A DNA stretch of 64,000 bases from positions 2,976,001-3,040,000 of the forward strand of contig NZ_CP049156.1 of assembly GCF_011493005.1 (NCBI RefSeq). Direction: 5' to 3'. This stretch comes from Caballeronia sp. SBC1. Lineage in GTDB: Bacteria > Pseudomonadota > Gammaproteobacteria > Burkholderiales > Burkholderiaceae. Shown piece after piece: positions 25,278 through 34,137 of the stretch; the stretch's first letter is position 1, and every line of letters starts with the position of its first letter. The notes beneath the pieces were generated by a model, which saw only the letters and a list, made by a program, of their open reading frames with translations, had not been told where the DNA came from and searched no databases. The translations under genes were made by a program, and so were the position numbers.

Positions 25278-26459
25278 TCAGTCACCCTGGCCACCCAGAT
25301 GTTCACGGGCCGCACGTTGATACGCCGGCACTTCACCGCTGCCGCCCGGGGCACCGCCGGTGCTACCCCCGGGACCACCACCGAAGCCGCCACGGTTGTC
25401 GATCGCACCGCCCGGGCGCCGCTCGCCATGTCCCCAGCGCAGCGCGGTCATGAAGCCCGCGATCACCTGGCGCGAGGCAAGACCGGCGACGAATGCCCCG
25501 AAACCCGACAGCGTTGCGCCGCCAGCGAGGCCCGAGGCGACCGCCGGCAGTTGCCAGCCCACCATGGCGAGGAACGCACCGGTCACGAAAAGGCCCAGTG
25601 CCGAGGCAAGCGTGGCCACACCGGTCAGGCGCTGCTGTGCGTTCGCAACCAGGCTCGCCGCGTTCGCACCAGGTGCCGACGTGGTCACGTGAAATGTCGC
25701 GAGATCGCTCGAAAAAGCGGTCAGTGCCATGCCCAGAAAGGCGGCGACCAGTACCTGCAGTAACGCATAGTTGGCGACCTTCGCCGTCCACGCCTCAAAA
25801 AAGCGTGCAGTCGGGCTAAACGCGCCGCAGGCGATGAACGCCGGCCCGAGCCCCAGCACGAGATCAAGCAGCATCCTCGCCATTACGACTTCGAATGCGA
25901 GCACCATCAGGAAAATGGAGCCGCCCAGCGCGGCCACGAGCCCGCAAAGGAAGTCACCAACGCCCGCGACGATGCCGCTTGCGCTGAAGCCTTCGTGCAT
26001 CGCCTGGTCGAAGTAGGCGTCCATCACAAGATCGATCTGCTGGTCGTAGCAATCGAGCGTCTGATAGATGGCCGCCGCACTCGAGCCAGTCACGCTGCTG
26101 CCGCTGACCGAACCGCATCCGGGGTTGCCTGCTCCGGTATTCGCGGCCGCACTCTGGATCGTCTGCGCGAGTCCGGCCGTGACGTCATTAACGGCGGTGA
26201 CGACCTGCGCCTGGTAGATGCCCGTACCGAGCGCGAAGGCGAGGATGATTGCCAGTTTCAGGCCACGCCACGCAAACGCGGGCACCGACTCGTGCGCTTC
26301 ACCGCGCACCACCGCAAGACCATATGCGAGAACCCAGATGGCGACCGCCGTGGTGACTGCCGGCACGAGCGCACTGGAGAGAGCAGACGAAACATTCGTC
26401 ACATACGTGCCCATGCCGTTTTCCAGCGTGCCGCCGACCGCAGTAAAGAGCCCGCTCAT
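25278..26459 (-). CDS. virB6: VirB6 polytopic membrane protein
   Basis: 393 residues with about six or more hydrophobic segments, including AVTTAVAIWVLAYGLAVV, GLVAALGGSIFLMVLAFEVV and the conserved LLDLVLGLGPAFIACGAF, followed by a Gly/Pro-rich tail. VirB6/TrbL proteins form the inner-membrane channel part of the T4SS. The start overlaps the VirB4 stop by 4 nt. Confidence 0.9.
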   Translation of the reverse strand: MSGLFTAVGGTLENGMGTYVTNVSSALSSALVPAVTTAVAIWVLAYGLAVVRGEAHESVPAFAWRGLKLAIILAFALGTGIYQAQVVTAVNDVTAGLAQTIQSAAANTGAGNPGCGSVSGSSVTGSSAAAIYQTLDCYDQQIDLVMDAYFDQAMHEGFSASGIVAGVGDFLCGLVAALGGSIFLMVLAFEVVMARMLLDLVLGLGPAFIACGAFSPTARFFEAWTAKVANYALLQVLVAAFLGMALTAFSSDLATFHVTTSAPGANAASLVANAQQRLTGVATLASALGLFVTGAFLAMVGWQLPAVASGLAGGATLSGFGAFVAGLASRQVIAGFMTALRWGHGERRPGGAIDNRGGFGGGPGGSTGGAPGGSGEVPAYQRAAREHLGGQGD

Positions 26460-28924
26460 CGCGCACCACCTTTGCGCGGCGACAGACCGGGAAACGCCTG
26501 CGCGTTTGCGGCCCGACGCTTCGCAAGCTGCTCGTGAAAGACCGGCAACCAGTCATCCGGGTCGTCACCCACCCCGGCGCGGATGGTGTCGAGCAGCTCG
26601 ACGTTATCGGTCGTGCCCGACAGCACATCGAGCACGTCGCCAAGACCGGCAAGATCCAGCCGGCCGATCGCCGAGCGGTGACCCTGCTTGAAGAGAAAGA
26701 GCCGGCTGTTTTCTCCGAGGTTGCGTACTATGTTGAACTCGGCTTCGGTCAGCTTGAAGCCGCGCACATAATCGTCATAATCGGCGCGCGGGTTGGGCAG
26801 GAAGAAGAACGTCGCGGTCTGCTCGATGAGCGCGCGCGCAATGTCGCTGCGCAGCACATCGGCCGGTGACTGCGTATCAAAAATACCAAGTCCGTTTTGC
26901 TTGCGGATCGTCTTCTGCTTGTTGTTCGCAAAGTCCGTGAAAACCGGGTCGCCGAGCCGCTTCCAGAACTCCGTCATCACATAGACGAAGCGCCGGCCGT
27001 CGATGAGGCTTTGCGTCAGATGCAGCAGATACATCGTGAGGGGCGTCGATACTTCGGGATCGTCGAGCAGCTCAGTGTCGTCAAAGCCAAAGAGACGCGC
27101 ACGGGTAAAGTCGAGTCGGTCCACAGGGTTATCGAGCAGCCAGCCCAGCCGCCCCCCCGCGCACCATTTCGCGAGCCGCGTATGCAGGCTGTTCTCCCCG
27201 ACGTTGGGCAGCAACTGGCGCACCACCGACAGGCGCCGCAGCGGCTTCTCCATGCGGGCCACCTCACGCACGGCCCGCGAAATATCCATCTCGTCCTTCG
27301 CCGGCAGCAGCAACCCGTGATTCACCAGCTTGCGCACGAGCCGCTCCCAGAAGTCGATCACGAATTCGTCCGGCTCGAGCTGGAAGGGATTGAGCCCCGT
27401 TGGCTCTCCGCGGCGGAACACGCTATAGATGCCGCCCATCGCGCGGATCGCGATCTCGGTGCCCCGGTCCTTGTCATAGAGCACCGCGGTAATGCCGAAC
27501 TTCATCGCCATCGCAAGCAGCATCAGTTCCAGCACCGTCTTGCCGGCGCCCGCCTGCCCTATGATCTGGACATTGGCGAGTGCCTTCTCATCGGTCGAGT
27601 CCTTCTTCTCGGGTGTCGCGTGAAAATTGAGATAGAGCGGCTGGCCGCTTGGCGTCTTGACGATCGTGATTGCCTCACCCCACGGATTGCCATCGCGCTT
27701 GCCCGTTGCGAAGTTGTGCAGGCTTGCAAGCCCGCAGAAGTTGCGCGAGGTCAGCTTCGCCTCACGCGGGCGGTAGCGCCAGTTCCCTGGCAGTTGCGCG
27801 AACCACGCGGCGTCCGCCACCAGGTCGACCAGCGCGGCCTGAAAGCCCGCGTCGGCCAGTTGCGTGCGGGCCATCGCCACGTGCTTTGCAACGTCGTGTG
27901 GCGTGTCGCCCAGCACCGCGAGTGAATAGTGATATTCGCCCAGCACGAACTCGCCATTGATCAGCTCGTCGAGCGCCCGGTCCATCGCAACAACCTGCGA
28001 CACCCCCACATCCTCGGCCGCCAAGAGCTGGTTGCGCTGCCGCTCCAGCGCCTCCTTCGCGGCGGCCCGGTCGAGTATGGTGAAACTCTGCGTCTCGATA
28101 TACTCGAAATCGCCATACAGCATCCCGTTGAGCATGCCGGGCTCGGTTTCCTGTGGATAATCCTTCAGGTCCAGCAACGCGGCATAACGGGTTGCCGACG
28201 GCATGCGAATTTCGACTTTCTCGGTACGGAAGAAGAGCCGCGAGGTTGGCAACGCCTCGCGGATCATGCCGGAAGGCACCGGCACGGGCTCCCACACGGC
28301 ATTGACAAGATAGCCGAGAAATTCCAGCGCCGCGGAAAAACGGCGCGCTCGCCGGGCGTACTGCATCTGCTTCATATGGACCCCCAGCGCCACCGGGCCG
28401 TACGGTTTGAGACCCGATTCAACCTGTGCAGCGATGTCCTCCATCACCTTGAGTGCCTCTTGCTGGTCACTCCGGATGTCGTCCAGCGTGCGCCGGTTGG
28501 CCTGGCTGAACAGGCGCCCGAGTCGTGTCCGGTTGGGCCGGTAGACAACGCTCAGATAAAGCTCGTTGGCCATCATCCGGTACCCGGTAAAGCTCTCGTA
28601 ATAACGAGTCGCCAATTGCTGGCAGAGCCGGTTGGCATACGGCGTCGCGAAGTGATCCGTGACGCGCCGGCGCAGTCGGTGTGCCCAAAGGCCCACGTGC
28701 CCGCCGGCCAGCCCCCGCACCAACTGATTAAATCCCTCATGGCGCGCGAGGATCTCGGCAGGGTCAGCCGCCTCGAATGCGATGCCAGCGATCTTCCAGA
28801 CACGCAGGTAGTCCCCCTCACGGGTGCGGATGACCTGATCGGTCACATGCGTCGAATACGGAACAAAGTTAGCGAGCACCACTTCCCGGTTTGCCACGGC
28901 CACGAGCTTTGGATCGGCATGCAT
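26456..28924 (-). CDS. virB4: VirB4 T4SS ATPase
   Basis: 822 residues. The largest and most conserved T4SS ATPase, needed for pilus assembly and substrate transfer. N-terminal CagE/TrbE-VirB domain, then Walker A in IIGQAGAGKTVLELML, Walker B-like FVYVMTEFWKRLGDPVF and the NGLGIFDTQSPADVL motif. Length is normal for the family. The ATG lies 2 nt after the virB3 stop. Confidence 0.95.
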   Translation of the reverse strand: MHADPKLVAVANREVVLANFVPYSTHVTDQVIRTREGDYLRVWKIAGIAFEAADPAEILARHEGFNQLVRGLAGGHVGLWAHRLRRRVTDHFATPYANRLCQQLATRYYESFTGYRMMANELYLSVVYRPNRTRLGRLFSQANRRTLDDIRSDQQEALKVMEDIAAQVESGLKPYGPVALGVHMKQMQYARRARRFSAALEFLGYLVNAVWEPVPVPSGMIREALPTSRLFFRTEKVEIRMPSATRYAALLDLKDYPQETEPGMLNGMLYGDFEYIETQSFTILDRAAAKEALERQRNQLLAAEDVGVSQVVAMDRALDELINGEFVLGEYHYSLAVLGDTPHDVAKHVAMARTQLADAGFQAALVDLVADAAWFAQLPGNWRYRPREAKLTSRNFCGLASLHNFATGKRDGNPWGEAITIVKTPSGQPLYLNFHATPEKKDSTDEKALANVQIIGQAGAGKTVLELMLLAMAMKFGITAVLYDKDRGTEIAIRAMGGIYSVFRRGEPTGLNPFQLEPDEFVIDFWERLVRKLVNHGLLLPAKDEMDISRAVREVARMEKPLRRLSVVRQLLPNVGENSLHTRLAKWCAGGRLGWLLDNPVDRLDFTRARLFGFDDTELLDDPEVSTPLTMYLLHLTQSLIDGRRFVYVMTEFWKRLGDPVFTDFANNKQKTIRKQNGLGIFDTQSPADVLRSDIARALIEQTATFFFLPNPRADYDDYVRGFKLTEAEFNIVRNLGENSRLFLFKQGHRSAIGRLDLAGLGDVLDVLSGTTDNVELLDTIRAGVGDDPDDWLPVFHEQLAKRRAANAQAFPGLSPRKGGAR

Positions 28925-28925
28925 C

Positions 28926-29246
28926 TCATGCCCTCCTCTTCAGGCGCACCGGCACATAAGCATGCGCACCCCAGAACCGGCGGTTGCGCTGCGGCAGACC
29001 GATGCGCAGACGCAAGACCAGTTGCGCGAGCCGCTGGTCGTCGTTGCGCGTGATCACCCGCATCGCGACGAATACCGGGATCATCAGCAGGAGAATAGCC
29101 ACACCGACCGGGGGACTCGCCAGCAGCGCCCAGATGGCCGGGATCAACATGCCGCCTCCGACCATCAGCGCGGACACGAGCGGCACGCCCCAGAGCATCG
29201 CGGGGCGGGTGCAGCCCTTAAATACGGGATCCTTGAGCGCATTCAT
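28926..29246 (-). CDS. virB3: VirB3 inner-membrane protein
   Basis: 106 residues with two adjacent membrane helices (ALMVGGGMLIPAIWALL and VGVAILLLMIPVFVAMRVIT), and the family start DPVFKGCTRPAMLWGVPL. VirB3 works with VirB4 at the inner membrane. Immediately upstream of virB4. Confidence 0.9.
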   Translation of the reverse strand: MNALKDPVFKGCTRPAMLWGVPLVSALMVGGGMLIPAIWALLASPPVGVAILLLMIPVFVAMRVITRNDDQRLAQLVLRLRIGLPQRNRRFWGAHAYVPVRLKRRA

Positions 29247-29269
29247 GGTTCTGCTCCCTTTCTCGGGGA

Positions 29270-29611
29270 TCAGGAAGTCGGGATCAGCATCGCGGCGATC
29301 ACCGTCGCGCAGCCGACGAACAGCCCCCCGATGAAGACATTCGCGATGTCACCGAACCGGGCGTGCTGGAACATCATCTTGAAACCGGCCCAGATGATCG
29401 AAATCGAGCACACCACGTCACCCACACCGAGCAGCGTCGTCTGGATCGTCGTCAACAGCGTGTTGACCTGGGAGAGCTGTGCGTAGGCCGGTGAGACCAG
29501 CACCGCTGCCAGGACGGCGCCGGTAGGAAGCTTTGCCAACCCGCGGGCGAAATCCCGGATCCTGCAGATCCGTTTTTCGGACTTATTTTCAATTAGGATA
29601 CTTAAATTCAT
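29270..29611 (-). CDS. virB2: VirB2 pilin
   Basis: 113 residues from ATG 29611, which has GGAGA just upstream; a further in-frame ATG at 29653 lacks one. A long signal region ends SPAYA, and the mature pilin of about 66 residues has two hydrophobic segments (LLGVGDVVCSISIIWAGFKM and GGLFVGCATVIAAMLI). This is the T4SS pilus subunit. A Cys occurs in each hydrophobic segment. Confidence 0.9.
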   Translation of the reverse strand: MNLSILIENKSEKRICRIRDFARGLAKLPTGAVLAAVLVSPAYAQLSQVNTLLTTIQTTLLGVGDVVCSISIIWAGFKMMFQHARFGDIANVFIGGLFVGCATVIAAMLIPTS

Positions 29612-29660
29612 GACAGTCTCCTTGCACGCCGATAACCAGATTTTTGCCTTCACCTATGCT

Positions 29661-30356
29661 TCAAAAAACCACCGCGCTAGTGTCCGAGGACTCGCCTTGC
29701 GGTTGCCCCGGCGCATTGCCCTGTGGTACCTGTGGCCCTGGACCATCAGCAGAAGCCGGTTGCGCCGGGAGCGGGCGCTGCGCCCGCTGCGGAAAACCAC
29801 CGCGACCCAGCGGCACGACCGGAATCGCCGGGATCGCCGGGATCAGGCTCACCGCCGGGTCGATCGCCGGTACGCTGGGGACCAGATGCGCGGACACGCT
29901 ATCAGCCGCGTTCTGGACCACGCGCTGCACATATCCCGTCCTGTATCCCGTCGCGAAGTCGCCGCTCGCGTAACAGGACAGGCTCGCTCGCAGTGCACCC
30001 TGGACTTCTGAGCGCGACTTGCGCGCCTGTGCGTAACAGTCCTGCAGGATTGCGGCGCCAGCAGCCAGGTTGAGGCAAGGATCAAATGCGTTCTGCATGC
30101 TCATGCCATACCGCGACCAGTTGGCCCGGTTCACCTGTGCGAGGCCCACGCTGTAATCCCATCCGCCCGCCTCCAGTGCCCGCACAGTGGCCGTGGCTTC
30201 CTCGAGGCTGGCTGGCTGGCGCAGCAGCCGGGCGTGCACCACGCCGATGGCGTAAGGGTTAAACGATGACTCGGTGCGCACGATCGCCGCCATTGTTGCC
30301 GGCGAAACTCGCGGGGCACACTGCTGCGCGAGCGTCATGAAGTCGAGCACCGTCAT
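29661..30356 (-). CDS. virB1: VirB1 lytic transglycosylase
   Basis: 231 residues. The SLT fold is evident: AAIVRTESSFNPYAIGVV with the catalytic Glu, YSVGLAQVNRANWSRYG, and NLAAGAAILQDCY. It opens peptidoglycan for the pore. A Pro/Gly-rich tail follows. There is no clear signal peptide, as in several conjugative VirB1 proteins. The ATG overlaps the upstream trbM-like stop by 4 nt. Confidence 0.9.
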   Translation of the reverse strand: MTVLDFMTLAQQCAPRVSPATMAAIVRTESSFNPYAIGVVHARLLRQPASLEEATATVRALEAGGWDYSVGLAQVNRANWSRYGMSMQNAFDPCLNLAAGAAILQDCYAQARKSRSEVQGALRASLSCYASGDFATGYRTGYVQRVVQNAADSVSAHLVPSVPAIDPAVSLIPAIPAIPVVPLGRGGFPQRAQRPLPAQPASADGPGPQVPQGNAPGQPQGESSDTSAVVF

Positions 30357-30922
30357 GAGCGGCCTCCCGCCTCATCGACATCACCGCCCTCTTCGCGTTG
30401 CATGCGCTCTAGAAACCGGCGCGCCGACTGCATCGGGTCGTAGGGTGCATCGGTACTTCCAGCACCATAGAATTCCGTGATCGTGTGGCCCTCGCCATTC
30501 GCATCCCACCAGACGCGCGTATAGAGCTCGCCGTCGATAACGACGTTGATGGCGCCGCGCGCACCACAGAGCAGCTCGCTCTTCTCGGGCCCACCCCAGT
30601 AAAGAAGATCCTCACGGCAATACGCAGCACTGGCGAAAGTGTTCGACGCGGATGTACCCTGCGAGCCACCTGCACCGAAGTCGCACGTCGGGAACGGATC
30701 GCCATGTCGCAACGCTCGCCAGAGTTTCTCGATCGGCGGCACGCATTCGGCGTACTGTTCCGGGCCACCCGGATTGGCGAGACAGAGGATCACCTGGCAG
30801 CCCCAGTCGTCGGCAAGGGCGAGCTTGGGTGCGATCACGCAGGTGCCGATGAAGCAGGCAAGTCCCGGAGCCAGGCAACGCATGAGGCGTGATGCCCATG
30901 AACGAATCGATACGTTACGCAT
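30353..30922 (-). CDS. TrbM/KikA-like conjugation protein
   Basis: 189 residues from ATG 30922, chosen for the signal peptide that ends ALADD. The Cys-rich motif CQVILCLANPGG, ECVPPIEKLW and PFPTCDFG is the TrbM family signature. The family is tied to conjugative transfer, with no biochemical role known to me. The C-terminal 60 residues are charged. Its ATG lies within the last codons of the ParA-like gene, so the two are coupled. Confidence 0.8.
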   Translation of the reverse strand: MRNVSIRSWASRLMRCLAPGLACFIGTCVIAPKLALADDWGCQVILCLANPGGPEQYAECVPPIEKLWRALRHGDPFPTCDFGAGGSQGTSASNTFASAAYCREDLLYWGGPEKSELLCGARGAINVVIDGELYTRVWWDANGEGHTITEFYGAGSTDAPYDPMQSARRFLERMQREEGGDVDEAGGRS

Positions 30923-31793
30923 GGACCATCTCCGTTGGACCGGGGTTAGCAGCAGATTCACCCTCCGTGCCGGAGCCCGGCCCGCACGCTGCGACGCAGT
31001 CCAGCCGAAGCGCGATCTCATCAAAGCAGTGGCGCACCGCGCGCCACGCGGGGCGTGCTGCCGCGTCGCTCCAGGCGATATCGAGCACCGACACTCCTGC
31101 GGCCTGTGCCTGTGCAATCGCATCCAGGCGGGGCATCCGAAGATAGCCATCAGGGTCGCGGGGATCCGGTATCAGCCACGCGCCCATTTGCGCCTGAAGC
31201 GCCCGCGCCTGTGCCCGCTGAAGCGGCGTATCTTCCACCATGTTCGGCAACAGTCCGAAGAAACGCAGCGCGGGATTGAGCCTGGCACGAACATTCCGCA
31301 CGCCGTGCGGACCATTGATCAGATCGTATGTACTGTCGAATGCTTCCCTTGACAGCACGATCGGACTCAGCATCGCATCCGCGTTTGCCTCAGCACACAC
31401 GGCGCGCGGGTCGGGCAGTGGCGGACAGTCGATCAGGCAGACGTCCACGAAAGGCGCCACCACGCGCAGCAGGTGTCGCATGTTTGCGTAGTAGCGCGCG
31501 CTGCTCTCGCCCGCCGCCGACCGGAGTCCGTGGACTGTGCGCGCCGGCAGTACCTGGATGCGAGGTGCGCGCGCTCTGCCTGTCTGCGCGTGCGGCTTCA
31601 CGGGCACACGCTCGCCGCTAGGCATCACCGCTTGAGCGGTGCGTGTGAGCGACGCCGTGCTGCAAGCGGGCTCCGCCAGATCAAGCACCAGTACCCTGGC
31701 TCCACGCACCCGGCGCAGATAATGCGCGAGTTGGCACAGCAGTGCGCTCCTGCCGGTACCGCCTTTTTCCGCTGCAATCAGAAGTGTCTTCAT
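30915..31793 (-). CDS. ParA-like ATPase with altered P-loop
   Basis: 292 residues. ParA/MinD-type fold: deviant Walker A at residues 10-16 reads KGGTGRS, Walker A' RVLVLDLAEP and Walker B VDVCLIDCPPLPDP. The signature Lys 10 is present. The second P-loop lysine, invariant for phosphate binding, is Arg 15. ATP hydrolysis may be weak or absent. There is no ParB gene beside it. ParA-like proteins at the head of T4SS operons may position the apparatus or the element. First gene of the virB run. Confidence 0.75.
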   Translation of the reverse strand: MKTLLIAAEKGGTGRSALLCQLAHYLRRVRGARVLVLDLAEPACSTASLTRTAQAVMPSGERVPVKPHAQTGRARAPRIQVLPARTVHGLRSAAGESSARYYANMRHLLRVVAPFVDVCLIDCPPLPDPRAVCAEANADAMLSPIVLSREAFDSTYDLINGPHGVRNVRARLNPALRFFGLLPNMVEDTPLQRAQARALQAQMGAWLIPDPRDPDGYLRMPRLDAIAQAQAAGVSVLDIAWSDAAARPAWRAVRHCFDEIALRLDCVAACGPGSGTEGESAANPGPTEMVHA

Positions 31794-32259
31794 GGTCCGT
31801 CATTCCCATCGACAGGCCGAGCGAAGCACCAGAAAGTCACGGGCGATGGAAAAAAGAACCCGCGGCGCCTGGGGACTGACCGCGGGCTCAACGGGGACCG
31901 TGGGCCAGAAAATAGAAAAGCCTGCGGATGCAGGCTTTGGGTTGTCTTGCGGCACACCACGTCGTCGCAGTGACTTCGGTACTTCGGGGCCGCTAACGCG
32001 TACTCGGTCGTGCTTCGCACGTTGACCGGATCAGATTGTTGGCTTCACTCTAGGCAAACGCGCGGTGCGATGCAAGAGCCCTCAGACGTCTCGCTGCCTC
32101 ACCATTTACCCACGTGTTCTCAGGCATTCCTATGTGTTCCCAAAATAAACTTCACGCGCATGAGCTTCCACACCCACGTTGGCATCGGCCGACGACGTCC
32201 ACCACCGAAACGCTGGCTGGTGAGCCGAGCCACCGTCGTCCACAAGGAGGTCGCACGCT
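31794..32259. other. Intergenic region upstream of the virB operon
   Basis: 466 bases without a supported gene. It contains the hairpin at 31917-31938 and should hold the promoter of the ParA-virB transcript. No clear -35/-10 pair stands out. It is the longest non-coding stretch inside the conjugation module, so an oriT or regulatory role is possible, but no nick motif was recognised. Confidence 0.5.
31917..31938 (-). terminator. Hairpin followed by a T-rich run on the minus strand
   Basis: A perfect 9-bp stem (AAAGCCTGC and its complement) around a 4-base loop. On the minus strand it is followed by TTTTCTATTTTC, as in an intrinsic terminator. It lies between the AlpA pair and the ParA-virB run, so it would end the short alpA transcript or attenuate read-through. 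Confidence 0.65.
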
Positions 32260-32586
32260 TCATTTTTCGCCGGCTGGAGGTAGACCAATGTTGCCGAGTT
32301 TTGGGCTATTGCCGCCAAGAGCCTGCGCCAATTCCAGGCGCGCTGCCGCGAGTTCCAGTTCGAAGCGTTGCGCTGGTCGTCGGGGTATGCGCAGTCGCCG
32401 GCAGACAACCTCGCGATGGGCATGCCAGAGATAGACCATCCTCAGCATCTCGCGATGCCTCGGATGCAACGTCTGCCAGGCTTTCGTCACCCGCGCCGCA
32501 TCGAGCGGATCGTAGGCGCCGCGCGACGTGTTTCCCCAGTTCTCGAGGCGACGGGCAAGGGGCACAGCAGCAAAGTCGCGACTCAT
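32260..32586 (-). CDS. Small HTH-like protein coupled to alpA
   Basis: 108 residues from ATG 32586, which overlaps the AlpA stop as ATGA. The middle (LHPRHREMLRMVYLWHAHRE followed by VVCRRLRIPRR) resembles a sigma-70 region 4 or antiterminator-like helix-turn-helix. I recognise no named family. The coupling to AlpA suggests a regulator of the conjugation genes. Confidence 0.55.
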   Translation of the reverse strand: MSRDFAAVPLARRLENWGNTSRGAYDPLDAARVTKAWQTLHPRHREMLRMVYLWHAHREVVCRRLRIPRRPAQRFELELAAARLELAQALGGNSPKLGNIGLPPAGEK

Positions 32587-32825
32587 GACCTCGGCTCCGC
32601 ATGGTCCGGACATTGCGGCACCGGAGTCCGGTAGCGGGTGGGATTCGCGAGGAACCGCTCGATGTCGGCGGCACGCCATCCGACCATCCGGACACCCAAT
32701 TGTATCGGCAGTGGAAATGTGCCGGCGCGCATGCGCCGGTAGATGGTTGAGCGTGACAGCCCCGTGTTCGCCTCGACCTGCCACCGACGCAGGATGACGA
32801 GCGGTTCGTTTTGTTTGCTGGACAT
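32583..32825 (-). CDS. AlpA-family regulator
   Basis: 80 residues with the MerR-like winged helix of AlpA proteins: ILRRWQVEANTGLSRSTIYR, RMRAGTFPLPIQLGVRMVGW, then AADIERFLANP. AlpA proteins activate excision or element genes in prophages and integrative elements (CP4-57 type). It is the most upstream gene of the conjugation module and likely controls it. Confidence 0.85.
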   Translation of the reverse strand: MSSKQNEPLVILRRWQVEANTGLSRSTIYRRMRAGTFPLPIQLGVRMVGWRAADIERFLANPTRYRTPVPQCPDHAEPRS

Positions 32826-33206
32826 GGCTTGCCCCCAGAAGGCGCCGGCTCAAGACGGTCGGAACACGAGGGCATTCAAGCAGCGATTTCGCCCGTCAGC
32901 CAAACCCGTCTTATCGACGGGATCTCCCGACGAGCCGGTGGGGCAGGCGTCGCAAGAGGTAGTGCGCTGACTACGCAACTTGATATTTGTTATCGAAAAG
33001 TCCAGCGTCGAGCCTGGTGAAGGGAGAATCGCGATGATCAGTGCCCGACCCGGGGCAACAGCCTCAAAGCCATATCACGCAGCCTGTCGAATCCGGGTAT
33101 TACAACCCGAGCTTTCACGGTAACGGGGGTATTCTCGCGGACTTCAGCGGCGCTATGATAGGCAAGTGTGCCTACTATAAAATCAACCGCAAAATTAGTA
33201 ATGCCT
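32826..33206. other. Intergenic region between alpA and the MntA-HepT locus
   Basis: About 380 bases between divergent genes. No ORF is supported. AT-rich patches near 32975-33000 and 33175-33205 could hold promoters for either side. This is also a candidate place for the right end of the conjugation module, but no attachment repeat was found by eye. Confidence 0.4.
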
Positions 33207-33398
33207 ATGATCAACAGAGAAAGATTCCTCGCGTTGCTCACCGAATCCGGTGTTACGCAGGTCAAGAGCGCGGGCCTGATTGCTGAGCAAACCCAGCGGC
33301 CATGCTCCGCGCGCACGGTGCGTTCGTGGGCTCAAGAAAGCAGTTGCTTGAATAGGCACAAGTGCCCATTATCACGAATCGTGAATCGGGAGATTTCC
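33207..33398 (+). pseudogene. Phage-type HTH fragment fused in frame to MntA
   Basis: MINRERFLALLTESGVTQVK and ARTVRSWAQESS look like a small HTH protein common in Burkholderia phage-like regions. The sequence then leaves that family and runs without a stop into the MntA gene. MntA itself has a good GTG start. I read this as the 5' remnant of another gene joined by deletion. A genuine fusion protein starting at 33201 or 33207 is possible. Confidence 0.45.
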
Positions 33399-33689
33399 GT
33401 GCGACCTTCTATGGCCCTTGACGCGCATCGCGCAGAGATTCGCCGGATTGTCGAAGCCAACATGGCGACCAATCCGCGAGTCTTCGGTTCGGTCGTCCGT
33501 GGTGAGGACAAAGACGGTAGCGATATCGACATTCTGGTCGATGCGCTGCCAGGCGAGACGCTGTTCGATCTGGGCGGCATTCAGTACGAATTGCAGCAAC
33601 TGCTCGGAGTACGCGTCGATCTGCTGACGCCCCGCGATATTTCAGTGAAATTCCGGGCGGATGTGTTGGCCGAGGCAGTGCCCGTATGA
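33399..33689 (+). CDS. mntA: MntA-like nucleotidyltransferase antitoxin
   Basis: 96 residues from GTG 33399 with GGGAGA six bases upstream; the length fits the family. Minimal nucleotidyltransferase motif RVFGSVVRGEDKDGSDIDIL carries the GSxxR and two catalytic Asp residues. In type VII toxin-antitoxin pairs, MntA AMPylates a Tyr of HepT and silences it. The stop overlaps the hepT start by 4 nt. Confidence 0.85.
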   Translation: MRPSMALDAHRAEIRRIVEANMATNPRVFGSVVRGEDKDGSDIDILVDALPGETLFDLGGIQYELQQLLGVRVDLLTPRDISVKFRADVLAEAVPV

Positions 33690-34105
33690 ACGCGAAGCAG
33701 CGTCAGTTGCGCCTGCACGACTATTTCGAACACATGCTCGAAGCATCACGTCTTTGCGCAGCGTATCTCGCTGGAATCAACAAAGCCGAATTCTTTGCCA
33801 GCCGAATGATCCAGCAGGCCGTGCTGATGAACATCGTCATCATTGGTGAAACGGCTACGCAGATTCGTGACGAGCACCCGGATTTTGTAAAAGCCAATGT
33901 CAATCCCGCAGTACCGTGGCACAAGATGATTGGCATGCGAAACCGGATGGCACATGGCTACTTCGACACGGATTTCGAATTTGTCTGGGACACGGTGAAG
34001 ACGCACCTCCCGCTGCTTGAACATTTTATCGCGACTCGGATCGAGCCGCAAAACGGGCCCGAGTCGGATGGTGCGACGCCTTCGTCGCCCGACTTCGGTA
34101 TGTAA
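33686..34105 (+). CDS. hepT: HepT-like RNase toxin (DUF86)
   Basis: 139 residues, all-helical HEPN fold. The active-site motif RxxxxHxY is present as RNRMAHGYFD; its Tyr is the AMPylation target in known pairs. The stretch IIGETATQIRDEHP is typical of the family. Translationally coupled to MntA. The C-terminal tail after about 120 is variable. Confidence 0.85.
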   Translation: MNAKQRQLRLHDYFEHMLEASRLCAAYLAGINKAEFFASRMIQQAVLMNIVIIGETATQIRDEHPDFVKANVNPAVPWHKMIGMRNRMAHGYFDTDFEFVWDTVKTHLPLLEHFIATRIEPQNGPESDGATPSSPDFGM

Positions 34106-34137
34106 AGGAAAAGATACGGACGCACTATTTTCAGCTG

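Larger units (their letters stand above)
12935..32825 (-). mobile_element. Conjugation module (P-type/VirB T4SS with VirD2-type relaxase)
   Basis: An unbroken leftward run of about twenty genes with many 1-8 nt overlaps covers regulation (AlpA), the mating pore (VirB1-VirB11), the coupling protein, DNA processing (relaxase, MobC-like, primase, LPD7) and a ParA-like ATPase. No replication initiator and no dedicated integrase sit inside it, so an integrative conjugative element or an integrated plasmid are both possible. AlpA-type regulators are common in integrative elements. The left end is decayed (dam and BNR fragments). Confidence 0.8.

Noticed and set aside
26897..29053. Plus-strand ORFs opposite virB4
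   Set aside because: Shadow frames; VirB4 motifs on the minus strand are unambiguous.
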